Of a stretch of 64,000 bases of DNA, positions 42,003-50,071 are shown piece after piece. This DNA comes from Vreelandella sp031769195. GTDB taxonomy: Bacteria > Pseudomonadota > Gammaproteobacteria > Pseudomonadales > Halomonadaceae. The first letter of the stretch is position 1. Each line of letters begins with the position of its first letter. The position numbers and the translations under genes are program-made. The notes beneath the pieces are model-generated. The model was not told the DNA's origin and ran no database searches. It saw nothing but the letters and a program-made list of their open reading frames with translations. The DNA lies in the NCBI RefSeq assembly GCF_031769195.1, contig NZ_JAVHNP010000002.1, positions 124,001 through 188,000 on the forward strand, in the 5' to 3' direction.

Positions 42003-42467
42003 ATGAAGCGCAGTAAAACCATGGAGTTTGGCGTTGGGCTGTTTATGTTGGCAGGAATTGTAGGGCTAGTGTTCCTCGGCCTGCGTGTCAGCGGCTTAAC
42101 CCTCTCAGCGCCCTCAGATACGTTCCGCCTTGAGGCAAACTTTGCCAACATTGGCGGGTTAAAGCCGCGTGCGCGCGTCACGATGGCGGGTGTCACGGTG
42201 GGTCGTGTAGAGGCCATTGAGCTGGATACAGAATGGTACGACGCCCGCGTGACGCTCAGTTTGAACAGCGAGCTTGAGGGCCAGCTCTCTCAGGACACAA
42301 CGGCAGCCATACTCACGGCAGGCCTACTGGGTGAGCAGTACATTGGCCTGAGTGTGGGCGGTGCGCCTGAGATGTTGGAGGAGGGCGATGTGATTCGCGA
42401 TACGCAGTCTGCGCTGGTGCTTGAAGAACTAATCCAGCAATTTGTATCCAATATGGTCAGCAACTAA
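42003..42467 (+). CDS. mlaD: MlaD, MCE-domain substrate-binding subunit
   Basis: MlaD forms a membrane-anchored hexameric ring that channels phospholipids between MlaE and MlaC. The 154-residue protein has one N-terminal membrane helix (about 9-28) and a single MCE domain with ANFANIGGLKPRARVTMAGV and ILTAGLLGEQYIGLSVGG. The hydrophobic C-terminal helix (LVLEELIQQFVSNMV) forms the central pore in homologues. It lies 15 bases after mlaE. Confidence 0.97.
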   Translation: MKRSKTMEFGVGLFMLAGIVGLVFLGLRVSGLTLSAPSDTFRLEANFANIGGLKPRARVTMAGVTVGRVEAIELDTEWYDARVTLSLNSELEGQLSQDTTAAILTAGLLGEQYIGLSVGGAPEMLEEGDVIRDTQSALVLEELIQQFVSNMVSN

Positions 42468-42481
42468 ACGAGGTCAATCTG

Positions 42482-43135
42482 ATGCAACTTACATTATCTG
42501 CGGTCGTGCAGCGCTTAGCGTTTACCTTCATGTTACTGATGACTCCGCTGTTGGCTCAGGCGCAAACAGCGTCGCCAGAGGCGATGATTCGTGAAAATAT
42601 CGAATCCTTTATGGGGCAAATTAATGGCAAAGAAGATTACTACGCCAATAACCTGGATGAGCTGAAGGCGCTGGTTAACGACAGCCTTAACGAAGTGGCC
42701 GATTTTCGCTACATCGGGGCGAGCGTGATGGGCAGCTATTTCCGTAACGCAACGCCTGAGCAGCGTAGCCAGTTTGCTAATGTATTTCGTCAAACGCTGA
42801 TTGATACCTACACGCGTGGTTTGGTCACGTTTGATTACGACGAGCTTCGTGTGCTGAGTGACCAGCGTGGTCAGCGCCATGAAGACCAGGCCAGTGTGGA
42901 TATGGAAGTGGTCGCCAATAATGGTCAGGTTTACCCCGTAAGCTACAGCCTGCGTCTTTCTGACGGCCAGTGGCGCGTGGTCAATGTCATTGTGAATGGT
43001 ATTAACCTTGGTCTGACCTTCCGTAATCAGTTTGACCAAGCCATGCGCGAAAATAACCGCGACTACGATGCGGTCATTCGCGGGTGGGCGCCCGAAATTG
43101 GTGTCGATGAATTAGAGCAGGGAGGCGACGCGTGA
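42482..43135 (+). CDS. mlaC: MlaC, periplasmic phospholipid carrier
   Basis: MlaC shuttles phospholipid between the outer-membrane MlaA complex and MlaFEDB. The 217-residue protein has a Sec signal peptide (cleavage probably after LLAQA) and the MlaC/Ttg2D fold signature VADFRYIGASVMGSYFRNAT, with DTYTRGLVTFDYDEL and WRVVNVIVNGINLGLTFRNQF following. It overlaps mlaB by four bases (GTGA). No mlaA gene is in the window. Confidence 0.96.
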   Translation: MQLTLSAVVQRLAFTFMLLMTPLLAQAQTASPEAMIRENIESFMGQINGKEDYYANNLDELKALVNDSLNEVADFRYIGASVMGSYFRNATPEQRSQFANVFRQTLIDTYTRGLVTFDYDELRVLSDQRGQRHEDQASVDMEVVANNGQVYPVSYSLRLSDGQWRVVNVIVNGINLGLTFRNQFDQAMRENNRDYDAVIRGWAPEIGVDELEQGGDA

Positions 43136-43464
43136 CGTCGTTGCTTTCTCGTTCTGACGTGTCTTTGTCGGTACAGGGCGATACGCTGATGGTGACGGGC
43201 GACCTTACCATGAGTGCGGCGGCTGAACTGGCTGCTGCCGGTGTGAAGTGGCTGCGTGGCATGGAATATTCGGAGGTCTGTTTTGACTTTGGCCAAGTCT
43301 CGAAAGCCAGCAGTGTGGCCATCAGCGTTTTATTTGAGTGGCTGCGGGCGTGTCAGGCAATGGGCGTCATGGTTCGCTCGATTGTGTTGTCAGCCCCGCT
43401 TGAGCGGCTAGCGTCACTGGCAGAGCTAGACGCGCTTACCTCGCCGCCTGCCGCTTCTGCTTAA
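43132..43464 (+). CDS. mlaB: MlaB, STAS-domain subunit of the Mla complex
   Basis: MlaB is a cytosolic STAS protein that binds MlaF and is needed for its stability and activity. The 110-residue protein has the STAS layout LMVTGDLTMSAAAEL and VCFDFGQVSKASSVAISVL, the latter holding the conserved Ser/Thr region. It begins with GTG overlapping the mlaC stop, preceded by GGAGG. It is about ten residues longer than E. coli MlaB (97), with an Ala/Ser/Pro-rich tail. A UUCG-capped terminator follows. Confidence 0.92.
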   Translation: MTSLLSRSDVSLSVQGDTLMVTGDLTMSAAAELAAAGVKWLRGMEYSEVCFDFGQVSKASSVAISVLFEWLRACQAMGVMVRSIVLSAPLERLASLAELDALTSPPAASA

Positions 43465-43480
43465 GATAAGCGACCCTTTC

Positions 43481-43502
43481 AGAGCAGCCTTCGGGCTGCT
43501 CT
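43481..43502 (+). terminator. Stem-loop after mlaB
   Basis: AGAGCAGCC, loop TTCG, GGCTGCTCT: a perfect 9-bp stem with a stable UUCG tetraloop, 16 bases after mlaB. The T-tract is poor (ATTGATTG), so partial read-through into ibaG-murA is likely. Confidence 0.65.
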
Positions 43503-43605
43503 ATTGATTGATGGGGTCACCCAGCATCGCCAAGCGTGCTGCTTTTCTTTATCATGTCCGCCTATTACTTCCTATTTCAATGACCCCAAAGGAGTTTCCT
43601 GTCTC

Positions 43606-43857
43606 ATGCAACCCAACGAGGTAAAAGCACTGCTTGAATCCCGCATCAGTGGGTGTGAGTTTTACATCCAGGGTGAAGGCTGCAATTTTCAGGTGATTGC
43701 GGTTGGTGAAGCCTTTGAAGGTCTTTCTCCCGTAAAGCGTCAACAGCTCGTTTACGCCGCGTTAAGCGATGAAATTGCCTCCGGCGCGCTCCACGCGATC
43801 AGCATTAAAACGTTCACTCCGACGCAGTGGCAAACTGCATCGGAAAACGCTGAGTAA
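43606..43857 (+). CDS. ibaG: BolA-family protein IbaG
   Basis: IbaG is a BolA-like protein that binds monothiol glutaredoxin and 2Fe-2S clusters and is linked to acid stress and envelope processes. From the ATG at 43606 the protein has 83 residues, like E. coli IbaG (84). It has VKALLESRISGCEFYIQGEG, FEGLSPVKRQQLVYAAL and a C-terminal HAISIKTFTPTQW. AAAGGAG precedes the start by 11 bases; an in-frame ATG at 43504 has no homology. It lies 10 bases before murA. Confidence 0.95.
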   Translation: MQPNEVKALLESRISGCEFYIQGEGCNFQVIAVGEAFEGLSPVKRQQLVYAALSDEIASGALHAISIKTFTPTQWQTASENAE

Positions 43858-43867
43858 CGGCCGCTCC

Positions 43868-45130
43868 ATGGATAAACTCATTATTACGGGCAATGGCTCG
43901 GTAGACGGCGAAGTCTGGGCAAGCGGTGCTAAAAACGCGGCGCTCCCTATCTTGTGCGCCAGTCTTTTGGCCGATGGCCCGGTGGTGATCGGCAATTTGC
44001 CGCATTTGCAGGATATTACCACCACGCTTGAACTGTTGGGCCGCATGGGCGTTGAGCCTGTGATGGGCGAAAAGATGACCATTCAGTTGGATGGCTCTCA
44101 GGTGACTCAATGCCACGCGCCCTACGAGCTAGTGAAAAAGATGCGTGCCTCCATTTTGGTGCTAGGGCCGCTGCTGGCGCACTTTGGTAAAGCGGACGTG
44201 TCGCTGCCTGGTGGTTGTGCCATTGGTTCGCGCCCAGTGGATCTGCACCTGCGTGGCCTGGAAGCCATGGGAGCGGAGATTCACGTCGAAGCGGGCTATA
44301 TTCGTGCCCGTGTTGATGGTCGTTTAAAAGGCGCGACGATCTTTTTCGATACCGTGACCGTGACCGGTACCGAAAACCTGCTCATGGCAGCAACGCTTGC
44401 CGACGGCAGAACCGTGCTTGAAAACGCCGCTCGTGAGCCTGAAGTGGTCGATTTAGCTGAGTGCTTGATCAAGATGGGGGCTCAGATTCGTGGCCACGGT
44501 ACGGACACCATCATCATTGATGGCGTGCCCTCGCTGCATGGCTGTGAACATGATGTGATGCCCGACCGTATTGAGACCGGCACCTTCTTGGTGGCGGCGG
44601 CCATGACCGGTGGGCGTGTCAAAGTGAAGCGCACGCGTGCCGATATTTTGGAAGCCGTGCTGGCTAAGCTCGAAGAGGCGGGTGCCGAGATCGACAGCGG
44701 TGAAGATTGGATCTCGCTGGATATGCACGGTAAACGCCCCAAGGCGGTCAATATTCGCACTGCACCGTACCCTGCGTTCCCGACCGATATGCAGGCCCAG
44801 TTTGTGGCCATGAATGCGGTTGCTGAAGGGCACTCACGCGTGGTCGAAACGATTTTTGAAAACCGTTTCATGCACGTTCAAGAGCTGAATCGCATGGGCG
44901 CAGACATTGTTTTAGAAGGCAATGCCGCCTTAATTAAAGGTGTCGATAAGCTGTCGGGTGCCCCGGTCATGGCAACGGATCTTCGCGCGTCGGCGTCGCT
45001 GGTCATTGCGGCCATGATGGCCGAGGGAGAGACCCTCGTCGATCGCATCTACCATATTGATCGTGGTTACGAGTGCATCGAGGAAAAATTACAGCTGCTG
45101 GGGGCGAAAATTCGCCGTATCCCCGGTTAA
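43868..45130 (+). CDS. murA: UDP-N-acetylglucosamine 1-carboxyvinyltransferase MurA
   Basis: MurA transfers enolpyruvate from PEP to UDP-GlcNAc, the first committed step of peptidoglycan synthesis. The 420-residue protein has the catalytic Cys117 in LPGGCAIGSRPVDLH, so it would be of the fosfomycin-sensitive Cys type. It also has the N-terminal GAKNAALPILCASLLADG and RASASLVIAAMMAEG near the end. The start at 43868 is set by homology (E. coli MurA begins MDKF); an in-frame ATG at 43769 lies inside ibaG. It is followed after 29 bases by hisG, as in Pseudomonas. Confidence 0.98.
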   Translation: MDKLIITGNGSVDGEVWASGAKNAALPILCASLLADGPVVIGNLPHLQDITTTLELLGRMGVEPVMGEKMTIQLDGSQVTQCHAPYELVKKMRASILVLGPLLAHFGKADVSLPGGCAIGSRPVDLHLRGLEAMGAEIHVEAGYIRARVDGRLKGATIFFDTVTVTGTENLLMAATLADGRTVLENAAREPEVVDLAECLIKMGAQIRGHGTDTIIIDGVPSLHGCEHDVMPDRIETGTFLVAAAMTGGRVKVKRTRADILEAVLAKLEEAGAEIDSGEDWISLDMHGKRPKAVNIRTAPYPAFPTDMQAQFVAMNAVAEGHSRVVETIFENRFMHVQELNRMGADIVLEGNAALIKGVDKLSGAPVMATDLRASASLVIAAMMAEGETLVDRIYHIDRGYECIEEKLQLLGAKIRRIPG

Positions 45131-45159
45131 GCCACGCGGACAACCACTGGCCTTACATC

Positions 45160-45813
45160 ATGAGTAAGCAACTGATTTTAGCCCTGTCAAAAGGGCGTAT
45201 CTTGGATGAAACCCTGCCGCTGTTGGCAGATGCGGGCATTACGCCCGCAGAAGACCTAAGCAAAAGCCGCAAATTACTTTTCGATACCAACTTGCCTGAC
45301 GTGAAGCTGGTGATCATCCGCGCCACCGATGTGCCCACCTATGTGCAGCTGGGCGCAGCGGATGTCGGTATCGCGGGTAAAGATGTGCTGCTTGAGCATG
45401 GCGCTGAAGGGCTTTATGAGCCGCTTGATTTAGAGATTGCCCGCTGCAAGCTGATGACCGCTGGCGTAACGGGGCAGCCGCTTTCCAAAGCACGCCGCCG
45501 TGTGGCAACCAAGTTTGTGAATGTGGCTCGCCGGTATTACGCCGAGCAGGGCATTCAGGCGGAAGTGATCAAGCTCTATGGTGCCATGGAGCTTGCCCCG
45601 TTGATGAACTTAGCCGATGAGATCGTGGATATTGTGGATACCGGCAACACGCTACGTGCCAACGGTATGGAGCCCCGCGAACTCATTGCGCATATCAGCA
45701 CTCGCTTAGTGGTTAACAAGGCGGCCATGACCATGAAGCACGACCGCATCAAGCCCCTGTTGGCTCGCTTGGAAAATGCCGTTAAAAAGCGTCAGACGCA
45801 GCCTATTGAATGA
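45160..45813 (+). CDS. hisG: ATP phosphoribosyltransferase, short-form catalytic subunit HisG
   Basis: HisG joins ATP and PRPP in the first step of histidine synthesis. At 217 residues this is the short form (HisG-S): it has the two catalytic lobes (ALSKGRILDETLPLLADAGI, ATDVPTYVQLGAADVGIAGKD, IVDIVDTGNTLRANGM) but lacks the C-terminal ACT-like domain that binds histidine in the long form. Short forms require HisZ, encoded at 1658-2851. No ribosome binding site is evident before the ATG. An in-frame ATG at 45073 lies inside murA and is rejected. hisD follows 13 bases later. Confidence 0.96.
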   Translation: MSKQLILALSKGRILDETLPLLADAGITPAEDLSKSRKLLFDTNLPDVKLVIIRATDVPTYVQLGAADVGIAGKDVLLEHGAEGLYEPLDLEIARCKLMTAGVTGQPLSKARRRVATKFVNVARRYYAEQGIQAEVIKLYGAMELAPLMNLADEIVDIVDTGNTLRANGMEPRELIAHISTRLVVNKAAMTMKHDRIKPLLARLENAVKKRQTQPIE

Positions 45814-45826
45814 CAAGAGGTTCATC

Positions 45827-47143
45827 ATGAGCGACACCACCACAGCCACCATTGCACGCCTCTCTACGACTGAATCTGCATTTCATCAGCATCTAGATAC
45901 GCTGCTGGATTGGGAAGGCGTCTCTGATAAAGCGGTCCAGGCTCGTGTTGAGGAAATTCTGGCAGACGTTAAGCAGCGCGGCGACCAAGCGGTGATTGAA
46001 GCGACCAACCGCTTTGACCGTTTAGCGGTTGAGTCGATGAGTCAGCTGCGTCTGACGCCAGAGCAGCTAAAAAAAGCGTATGACGGTTTGCCTGCCGAAC
46101 AGCGCGATGCGCTGGCGACGGCTGCGGAGCGTATTAAGCGCTACCACGAGCGCCAAAAGCCGACCTCTTGGCAGTATGAAGAGGCCGATGGCACGGTATT
46201 AGGGCAAAAGGTAACCCCGTTGGATCGAGCGGGTATCTACGTTCCCGGTGGGAAAGCGGCGTACCCTTCTTCTGTGTTGATGAATGCGATTCCGGCTCAT
46301 GTGGCGGGGGTGCGCGAGATTGTGATGGTAGTGCCTACCCCGGATGGGGTGCTGAACGATTTGGTGTTGGCTGCCGCTCATCTGGCGGGCGTGGACTACG
46401 TGTTCACCATCGGTGGGGCGCAGGCGGTGGCGGCGCTGGCCTACGGTACGCAAAGCGTTCCTCGGGTAGATAAGATCGTAGGTCCGGGAAACATCTATGT
46501 GGCGACCGCGAAGCGAGCGGTATTCGGCCAAGTAGGCATCGATATGATTGCCGGGCCTTCCGAAATTATGGTGGTGTCTGATGGGCAAACTGACCCGGAC
46601 TGGATCGCCATGGACCTCTTTTCTCAAGCAGAGCACGATGAAGATGCCCAGGCGATTCTGGTGAGCTGGGATGCAGCGCACCTGGATGCTGTGGCGGCGT
46701 CTATTGAGCGGCTGTTGCCGACACTTGAGCGTGAAGAGATCGCGAGGACATCGCTGCAGCGCCGTGGTGCGCTGATTCTATGTCAAGACCAAGCCGAAGC
46801 GGTGGAGATGATTAACCGCATTGCGCCTGAGCATTTGGAGCTGTCCGTGGCAGAGCCTGAGGCGTGGCTAGAGGATATCCGCCATGCTGGCGCTATCTTC
46901 ATGGGCCGACACACCTCTGAAGCGTTAGGGGATTACTGCGCAGGCCCTAATCATGTCTTGCCGACCTCTGGGACGGCGCGTTTCTCCTCGCCGCTTGGCG
47001 TGTACGATTTTCAGAAGCGCTCCTCTATCATTCACTGCTCCCCAGAAGGGGCGTCAGAGCTTGGTAAAGTTGCCTCTGTTCTTGCCCGCGGTGAGTACCT
47101 CACTGCCCATGCTCGCTCCGCCGAGTATCGGATCCGCGATTAG
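45827..47143 (+). CDS. hisD: Histidinol dehydrogenase
   Basis: HisD oxidises histidinol to histidine in two NAD-linked steps, the end of the pathway. The 438-residue protein has DRAGIYVPGGKAAYPSSVLM, KIVGPGNIYVATAKRAVFG, DMIAGPSEIMVV, the zinc-binding Gln/His region FSQAEHDEDAQAIL and the catalytic NRIAPEHLEL. AGAGG precedes the ATG at 45827. In Pseudomonas hisC follows; here the next gene is a protease on the other strand. Confidence 0.98.
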   Translation: MSDTTTATIARLSTTESAFHQHLDTLLDWEGVSDKAVQARVEEILADVKQRGDQAVIEATNRFDRLAVESMSQLRLTPEQLKKAYDGLPAEQRDALATAAERIKRYHERQKPTSWQYEEADGTVLGQKVTPLDRAGIYVPGGKAAYPSSVLMNAIPAHVAGVREIVMVVPTPDGVLNDLVLAAAHLAGVDYVFTIGGAQAVAALAYGTQSVPRVDKIVGPGNIYVATAKRAVFGQVGIDMIAGPSEIMVVSDGQTDPDWIAMDLFSQAEHDEDAQAILVSWDAAHLDAVAASIERLLPTLEREEIARTSLQRRGALILCQDQAEAVEMINRIAPEHLELSVAEPEAWLEDIRHAGAIFMGRHTSEALGDYCAGPNHVLPTSGTARFSSPLGVYDFQKRSSIIHCSPEGASELGKVASVLARGEYLTAHARSAEYRIRD

Positions 47144-47172
47144 AGCAGTGCGTTCGCACAGGAAGGGCGGCA

Positions 47173-48438
47173 TTAAGAGCCGCTCTGCCTGTCGGCGGAT
47201 GTTGCGTTTGTCGGCACGGGTCGTTCCCCCACCTCTAGCGTCATCTCCATTCGCTCGCCACCGCGAACGATAGTGAGCGGCAGTGACGTGCCCGGTGGGA
47301 TAGACGCAATATCGCTCATGGTGGCGCGGGCGTCTAAAATGACCTGGCCATCAATAGAGAGCAGTACATCGCCTGGTTGCAATCCGGCTTGGGCCGCAGG
47401 GCCGCCGCTCACTACGCCCGCCACGATGACCCCTTGTGGGGTGCGCAGCCCAAACGATGCGGCCAGTTCTCGGGAAAGGGCCTGCGCCTCAATGCCAAGC
47501 CAGCCCCTAATAACCCGCCCACGTGTTACCAGTTCATTGAGTATGCTGTGAGCAAGGTTGGCAGGGATCGCAAAGCCAATGCCTTGAGAGCCCCCGGAGC
47601 GTGAAAAGATAGCGGTATTAATACCGACCAGCGAGCCGTCTGGGTTAACAAGTGCGCCGCCTGAGTTGCCGGGATTGATCGCTGCATCGGTTTGGATGAA
47701 GTCCTCGTACGCGTTTAATCCAAGATGGCTGCGTCCGGTCGCGCTGATGATACCCATTGTCACCGTTTGGCCTACGCCGAAGGGGTTGCCAATGGCCAGT
47801 GCGACATCGCCAACGGCTACCTCCTCTGAATCCGCCAGCTCAATAACCGGTAAATCTTCAAGGTCAATTCTCAGTACCGCTAGATCACTTTCTGGATCCG
47901 TGCCAATAACTTCCGCCAGTGTTTCTCGCCCGTCTCGAAGGGCAACCTGGATTTGATCGGCGCCATTAATGACATGATGGTTCGTCAGAACATAGCCGTC
48001 GCTGCTGACGATAACGCCTGAGCCCAGGCTGGACAGCATTCGCTGATGAGTTGTTGCGTCATCACCGCTAAAAAACTGTTGGAAGAAAGGATCCGACATT
48101 AAGGGGTGCTGGTCGCGCTCTACAATGCGCGATGAGTAAATGTTGACCACCGCAGGCGCTGCCTGATTCACCGCATTGGAGTAGCTGGCCGGGCCTTGAT
48201 GACGGTCCAGAGGGGCTGCTTGTCGAATATCAGGCGCCGGGCGGTTAGCGCTCTGTTCGTTGCTGGTGGTGGGCACCAGGGCCGGGGGGGCTTCGACAAT
48301 AGTGGGCGTTTGCACCGTCGCAGGCGGAGTTTGCCGGAACGGATTAGGAAGCTGCTCAGGGAATGCGAGCAGTAATACGGTGGCAAGCAAAAGCCCCGTG
48401 ATAATAGGCCATAAATAGGGCAGCACAGAACGGTGCAT
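47173..48438 (-). CDS. DegS/AlgW-type site-1 protease with long proline-rich linker
   Basis: This HtrA-family serine protease is anchored in the inner membrane. DegS (AlgW in Pseudomonas) senses misfolded outer-membrane proteins and cuts the anti-sigma factor RseA/MucA to release sigma-E. The 421-residue protein has an N-terminal membrane helix (about 8-26), then about 60 residues rich in Pro, Thr and Ala, then the protease domain. The triad is His155 (NHHVI), Asp185 (ESDLAVL) and Ser259 (NPGNSGGAL), and one PDZ domain is at the C-terminus. E. coli DegS has 355 residues and Pseudomonas AlgW 389. GAGGACC precedes the start at 48438. It is convergent with hisD and divergent from the Nif3 gene. 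Confidence 0.93.
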   Translation of the reverse strand: MHRSVLPYLWPIITGLLLATVLLLAFPEQLPNPFRQTPPATVQTPTIVEAPPALVPTTSNEQSANRPAPDIRQAAPLDRHQGPASYSNAVNQAAPAVVNIYSSRIVERDQHPLMSDPFFQQFFSGDDATTHQRMLSSLGSGVIVSSDGYVLTNHHVINGADQIQVALRDGRETLAEVIGTDPESDLAVLRIDLEDLPVIELADSEEVAVGDVALAIGNPFGVGQTVTMGIISATGRSHLGLNAYEDFIQTDAAINPGNSGGALVNPDGSLVGINTAIFSRSGGSQGIGFAIPANLAHSILNELVTRGRVIRGWLGIEAQALSRELAASFGLRTPQGVIVAGVVSGGPAAQAGLQPGDVLLSIDGQVILDARATMSDIASIPPGTSLPLTIVRGGERMEMTLEVGERPVPTNATSADRQSGS

Positions 48439-48578
48439 GCGAAAGGTCCTCAGCGTGTGGCAGTCAAAACGGTCGCGAGGTTCGCGATAACGTGAAGCGA
48501 GTTTTACAATGGCGCTATGGTAACACTGAATGCCGCTGTGCCTCACGGTGGCTGAATGAATTGCAATAAGGAGTGAAT

Positions 48579-49340
48579 GTGAATCACCGCGACCAGCTAG
48601 TGGCTGCGTGCGACCATCAGTTGCGCGCTGCTCAGTTTAAGGATTTCACTATTAATGGCTTGCAGATTGAAGGGCGAGAACAGGTGCGGCGGGTGTTGAC
48701 CGGTGTAACGGCCTGTCAGGCACTATTGGAAGAAGCGGTGGCTTGGCAGGCTGATATGGTGCTGGTGCATCATGGTTATTTCTGGAAGAACGAGCCGGTG
48801 GCGATTACCGGTATGAAGCAGCGGCGTATTAAAACCTTGCTTGCCAATGACATCAGCCTGTTGGCGTATCACTTGCCATTAGATGCGCATGCGGAGATGG
48901 GCAATAATGCGGAGCTTGCTAAGCGGTTGGGATGGAAAGTAGAAGGGTGCTTAGACGGTGAGCTGGGGGAAGGTTTGCTATGGTCGGGTCGCTTGGTTGT
49001 GCCGCAAACTTTGAGTGAGCTGGCTGAGCAAATAGGCCATACCCTGATGCGTACGCCATTAGTGATAGAGGCGCCTCATCGAGAGCCGATTGAACGCATT
49101 GCTTGGTGTACTGGCGGTGCGCAGGACATGATTGTGGAGGCCTATGAGGCCGGGGCGCAGGTGTTTGTGTCGGGGGAGATATCCGAAAGAACCACGCATT
49201 TAGCGCGAGAGATGGGGATTCACTACATTGCGGCAGGTCACCACGCTACTGAGCGCTATGGCGTGCAGGCTCTTGGGGAGTGGTTGGCCAGCGAGTTCGG
49301 GGTGGAGCATCGTTTCGTTGATATTGATAACCCGGCTTAG
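48579..49340 (+). CDS. Nif3/YbgI family protein
   Basis: Proteins of the Nif3-like dinuclear metal family form toroidal hexamers; E. coli YbgI has been proposed as a GTP cyclohydrolase type 1-like or metal-binding protein, and the function remains unsettled. The 253-residue protein has FKDFTINGLQIEGREQVRRV and the metal-site segments LVHHGYFWKNEPVAI and LAYHLPLDAHAEMGNNAELA. Near the end are GEISERTTHLAREMGIHYIAAGHHATERYG and the GVQALGEWL helix. Start: GTG at 48579, five bases after AAGGAG; the GTG at 48573 overlaps that site. It is usually next to the DegS homologue in related bacteria. Confidence 0.92.
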   Translation: MNHRDQLVAACDHQLRAAQFKDFTINGLQIEGREQVRRVLTGVTACQALLEEAVAWQADMVLVHHGYFWKNEPVAITGMKQRRIKTLLANDISLLAYHLPLDAHAEMGNNAELAKRLGWKVEGCLDGELGEGLLWSGRLVVPQTLSELAEQIGHTLMRTPLVIEAPHREPIERIAWCTGGAQDMIVEAYEAGAQVFVSGEISERTTHLAREMGIHYIAAGHHATERYGVQALGEWLASEFGVEHRFVDIDNPA

Positions 49341-49364
49341 CGCCAAATAAGGCGGCTTGCCTTT

Positions 49365-49398
49365 GCCAAAGCACCGCTTTAATTACCGGTGCTTTGGC
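49365..49398. other. 12-bp hairpin between convergent Nif3 gene and yhcB
   Basis: GCCAAAGCACCG and CGGTGCTTTGGC pair perfectly around a 10-nt AT-rich loop, midway between the two convergent stop codons. T-tracts are weak on both sides; it probably limits read-through in both directions. Confidence 0.55.
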
Positions 49399-49418
49399 GC
49401 TTGTTGAGTCAAGCGAGA

Positions 49419-49856
49419 TCAGTAGCGCGGTGGCTGTGCGGGAGTGCTGTCTTGTGACTTGTTCTCTTTCAGGCCAAAGTCTTCTGATAGCGTGCCGTTT
49501 TTTCCTGCCGCGTAATCCCTGGGCATCGCGACATGCTGGTCGTTATCGGCATTAAGTGTTGACGGGGATGATGGCTTGACGCTGCTGAGCTTCCACTGCG
49601 CTGCTTCGCTCTCGACTTGTTGCTCAAGCTGATCCGCTTCATGGCGAATATTGTCCAAGCGTTCTTGAATGCTAGTTAAGTGGCTGCTCATGCCTTTTTT
49701 CAGATCAGCGATTTGGTGTTCACGTTCAAGCAGTGTCTGCTTGAGTGTGGCCACATTCCGCTCACCTTTGCTGAACAGTCGGTAGCACACCAGGCCGATA
49801 ATAAAACCGACGATTAAGCCAATAATTGCAAAAGTGAATGGCGAGCTTGCTTCCAC
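49419..49856 (-). CDS. zapG: YhcB/ZapG (DUF1043) envelope and division protein
   Basis: YhcB (ZapG) is an inner-membrane protein that in E. coli interacts with elongation and division proteins and affects cell shape. From GTG at 49856 the protein has 145 residues. It has one N-terminal membrane helix (FAIIGLIVGFIIGLVCYRL), a coiled coil (LEREHQIADLKKGM to RLDNIRHEADQLEQQVE) and a disordered, polar C-terminal tail. The GTG is chosen because AGGGAG precedes it and a longer reading from 49919 has no homology. It is divergent from zapE, another division-associated gene. Confidence 0.88.
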   Translation of the reverse strand: MEASSPFTFAIIGLIVGFIIGLVCYRLFSKGERNVATLKQTLLEREHQIADLKKGMSSHLTSIQERLDNIRHEADQLEQQVESEAAQWKLSSVKPSSPSTLNADNDQHVAMPRDYAAGKNGTLSEDFGLKENKSQDSTPAQPPRY

Positions 49857-50071
49857 AGTTTTCTCCCTAATGTGATGCGCGCCGCTGAGCACAGGGCGTG
49901 GCTTTAAAAACAGCCCCATTATAGGCGCGTCTCAGTCGGTTGGGTCAATCCACTCATGCGCTTAGCGTTTAAGCGGCGTATAATTAGCCCCATTTTATTG
50001 AGCAGGCCTTGTCGAGCGTGCGTTGGCGCATCGGCGATACGACTAAGACAATGCGTTGCGGGAGCACATTC

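Noticed and set aside
42533..43039. 168-codon open frame on the minus strand within mlaC
   Set aside because: It lies opposite a secure Mla gene in a tight operon and has no family features; a shadow frame.
46199..46681. 160-codon open frame on the minus strand within hisD
   Set aside because: Antisense to the conserved core of hisD with a His/Arg-rich, non-protein-like composition.
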